A DNA stretch of 17,234 nucleotides. Source: Acidobacteria bacterium UBA7540. GTDB taxonomy: Bacteria; Acidobacteriota; Terriglobia; UBA7540. Shown piece after piece: positions 15,598 through 17,234 of the stretch. Numbering within the stretch: the first letter of the stretch is position 1; each line of letters begins with the position of its first letter. The stretch lies in the NCBI GenBank assembly GCA_002478145.1, contig DLMI01000165.1, forward strand, positions 1 to 17,234, written 5' to 3'. Both the position numbers and the translations under genes were made by a program. Under the pieces are notes generated by a model. That model ran no database searches, was not told the DNA's origin, and saw only the letters and a list, made by a program, of their open reading frames with translations.

Positions 15598-16842
15598 CTA
15601 GAAACTAATTTTGGGGATCCGATCATCTTCTGGGTCAGCCCACCTGGCGTTCGGAATCGTGGGCGTCCAGCCGGGCCTCAGTGGATCCTGGTCGTAAGGA
15701 TAGGGGCCCAAGCGTTTGTAGGCGTCAGCGTACTTCACCAGTTTGTCGCGATCGAGTGTCACTCCCAGACCGGGGGAGTTCGGCACCGCCATCGAGCCCT
15801 GTTCGCACCGCATCTTTCCGCCCGCAATAATATCATCCTTCAAGTGATGATAATGAGCATCAACAGCAAAGGTCAAGTTGGGAATAACCGCACCCAGATG
15901 CAACATCGTCGCCAATTGGACTCCAAGCTCGCCCGAGGAGTGAACGGAAACACCGAACTGAAAAGTCTCGCAGATCGCCGCGGCCTTGATGCAGGGGCGA
16001 AGGCCTCCCCAGAAAGTTGTATCCAGAAGAATGATGTCCACGGCTGGATGGAGGATGTTGGCGGCCAGTTGCTCGAAATTGACCACCACGGTGTTGGTCG
16101 CAAGCGGCACCTGCAGTTTCTCTCGTGCCCTTCGCATTCCGTTCAGGCCGAAAACAGGATCTTCCAGGTAATCGTTGTTGAGGTCTTCAATCGCTCGGCC
16201 GAATTGGATGGCCTGCTCTGTAGACCACACGGCGTTTGGGTCAAACCTCAGCCGATCCCGGGGCAATGCGGCAGCGAGCGCGCGATAACACTCCAGGTCG
16301 TACTCCGGCGGAAAAACTCCGCCCTTCAGCTTATGCGTGGAGAAGCCCCATCGCTGCTTGAGTTCTCGTGCGTGCGCCACGAGCTGCTCAATGGTGCGAA
16401 CTTCTCCAGTCGCATCGGCGGGGCTGGGATAACGGAAAAAGAGATAGGACGCAAACGGAACCCGGTCCCTCAAGCGGCCGCCGAGAATCTCGGAGACCGG
16501 AACTCTCCAAGACTGCCCCAAGATGTCGAGACATGCGAATTCAAGCGCAGCGACGATTTGCGTTCGATTGTTGTAGAGAGAAGCCGTTGGGTTACTGATA
16601 AGGAATCGTAGCTCTTCGAGCCGGGCCGGATCCCGGCCGACAAGATAAGGCTTTAGGCGGCGGAATGTTTCTTCACTCGACTCGCCGCCTCCTCCCATTT
16701 CGCCGAGGCCGACCAGCCCATCGTCCGTTTCGACCTCGACGATGGTTCGGACGAACCGCCCCCAATGGCAACCGTGGGCGTGCCTCAGCGGAGCTTCGAG
16801 GGGGACACTGACGGCTGTGGCGCGAACGTCTTTGATCTTCAT
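15598..16842 (-). CDS. Enolase-superfamily sugar-acid dehydratase, glucarate dehydratase subgroup
   Basis: This 414-residue protein starts at the ATG at 16840-16842. Its ribosome binding site is weak (AAGAATTTGA). Residues 1-125 are the capping domain ([15 protein letters not shown]). The barrel carries the catalytic KLKGG (171-175, Lys171 and Lys173), metal ligands Asp201 (FDPN), Glu227 (LEDP) and Asn250 (ATN), and a His301-Asp274 dyad ([10 protein letters not shown] with ILLDTT). Asn as third metal ligand is the mark of the glucarate dehydratase subgroup, which removes water from D-glucarate, L-idarate or similar acids to give 5-keto-4-deoxy-glucarate. A related uronate or aldonate substrate is possible. 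All key residues are present. It is the first intact gene of the run at the right end. A paralogous N-terminal scrap is fused to the oxidoreductase at the other end of the cluster. Confidence 0.9.
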   Translation of the reverse strand: MKIKDVRATAVSVPLEAPLRHAHGCHWGRFVRTIVEVETDDGLVGLGEMGGGGESSEETFRRLKPYLVGRDPARLEELRFLISNPTASLYNNRTQIVAALEFACLDILGQSWRVPVSEILGGRLRDRVPFASYLFFRYPSPADATGEVRTIEQLVAHARELKQRWGFSTHKLKGGVFPPEYDLECYRALAAALPRDRLRFDPNAVWSTEQAIQFGRAIEDLNNDYLEDPVFGLNGMRRAREKLQVPLATNTVVVNFEQLAANILHPAVDIILLDTTFWGGLRPCIKAAAICETFQFGVSVHSSGELGVQLATMLHLGAVIPNLTFAVDAHYHHLKDDIIAGGKMRCEQGSMAVPNSPGLGVTLDRDKLVKYADAYKRLGPYPYDQDPLRPGWTPTIPNARWADPEDDRIPKISF

Positions 16843-16860
16843 TCAAATTCTTATTCAACA

Positions 16861-16881
16861 GCGGAACGGCAAACGTTCTGC
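16861..16881. promoter_or_regulatory. Operator-like inverted repeat upstream of the dehydratase gene
   Basis: GCGGAACG (16861-16868) and CGTTCTGC (16874-16881) are inverted copies with one mismatch around GCAAA. It lies 19-39 bases before the dehydratase start, a typical place for a repressor site. It does not match the palindrome at the ROK promoter. Confidence 0.35.
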
Positions 16882-16927
16882 GAAAGTCCCGACGACAAAC
16901 CCCCGACCCGAGAACCTAAGGGAAAAC

Positions 16928-17234
16928 TCATTTCACCTCAGCCGAACGGTCTCCCTCGTAGCGCATGATGTGGTAATACGCCTCGCAGCCGTCCCAAAAA
17001 ACGGGTGGCGGCAGGGGAGACCGTGGGTCCTCAAGGTATTTCAAGAAGATGTGAACGAGCTCGTGGGTTCAGTAAACATTCATCGACCAGTCTCCTCGAT
17101 ACCAGTTCTTCCACTCGGCGTATTCTCCCTCCGCTCGGCGCTTGACTCGGTACGGAGTAAATCGGGGAGTCTATCATGTCGCTGAGTAACATGCAAAGAG
17201 CCGCCGTGTGCGCCAGCAGCTTCGGAATCCCCAT
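16928..17234 (-). pseudogene. Decayed C-terminal remnant, possibly of a Gfo/Idh/MocA-type oxidoreductase
   Basis: On the minus strand 17170-16928 reads in one frame as a plausible protein tail (EYAEWKNWYRGDWSMNVY, then THELVHIFLKYLEDP up to RSAEVK and TGA). A TGA at 17071-17069 interrupts it, and TGA-TAG at 17176-17171 closes it upstream. The TGA could come from a TGG by one change. Above 17177 the open frame shifts (GIPKLLAHTAALCMLLSDM), which suggests a frameshift or a different gene end. The HE...FLKYL...P...YY pattern resembles the tail of the oxidoreductase at 750-2354. That similarity is short and judged by eye. The unbroken 67-codon frame 17234-17031 is a weaker alternative. The stop lies 85 bases before the dehydratase start. 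Confidence 0.45.

Noticed and set aside
15540..15626. Upstream extension of the KduI/IolB-like gene overlapping the dehydratase stop
   Set aside because: A strong GGAGGAG site directly precedes the internal ATG at 15539, and the extension does not resemble the family N-terminus.
15844..16611. Plus-strand open frame of 255 codons opposite the dehydratase
   Set aside because: It mirrors an enzyme whose catalytic residues are all present on the minus strand.
17069..17071. In-frame TGA read as selenocysteine
   Set aside because: No SECIS-like hairpin or redox motif is visible, and further stops (17171-17176) lie upstream in the same frame, so decay is simpler.

Overview
The window reads as a carbohydrate (uronic acid) utilisation locus from a GC-rich Gram-negative soil-type bacterium, most likely an Acidobacteriota member of the Solibacter/Bryobacter kind. 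This assignment is inference. It rests on a large TonB-dependent receptor with an N-terminal carboxypeptidase-regulatory-like domain, several Tat-exported Gfo/Idh/MocA oxidoreductases, a CE15 esterase, and GC-rich palindromic intergenic repeats. There are no rRNA or tRNA genes, CRISPR arrays, transposases or phage genes.

Layout. The left edge (1-258, + strand) is the tail of an unrecognised gene that converges on everything else. A 490-base convergent gap follows, carrying a large nested palindromic repeat (459-597) and an intrinsic-terminator-like hairpin (726-750). From 750 to the right edge every real gene is on the minus strand. In order of transcription (right to left) these are: a decayed gene remnant at the right edge, a glucarate-dehydratase-type enolase-superfamily enzyme, a KduI/IolB-type cupin isomerase, a uroporphyrinogen-decarboxylase-fold protein, a short-chain dehydrogenase, a CE15-type glucuronoyl esterase, a ROK-family regulator, a TonB-dependent receptor, a secreted PmoA-like/ThuA-like fusion, and two Tat-signal Gfo/Idh/MocA oxidoreductases overlapping by ATGA.

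Working model (inference). The CE15 enzyme would free glucuronate carboxyls from ester links to lignin or other alcohols. The TonB receptor would import the oligosaccharides. The ThuA-like protein and Gfo oxidoreductases would act in the cell envelope on keto-sugar chemistry. The isomerase, SDR and sugar-acid dehydratase would process uronate or aldarate intermediates in the cytoplasm. The ROK protein lies between esterase and receptor and is the obvious local regulator. No glycoside hydrolase, polysaccharide lyase, inner-membrane transporter or KDG kinase/aldolase is visible, so the pathway is incomplete here.

Most unusual points. The last oxidoreductase ORF begins with about 46 codons homologous to the N-terminus of the enolase-superfamily gene 14.5 kb away, which looks like a gene fossil fused in frame ahead of its Tat signal. 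There is a PmoA-ThuA fusion. The URO-D-like protein lacks the cysteines expected of a Zn methyltransferase. A broken oxidoreductase-like remnant lies upstream of the intact dehydratase. Several inverted repeats lie between genes.
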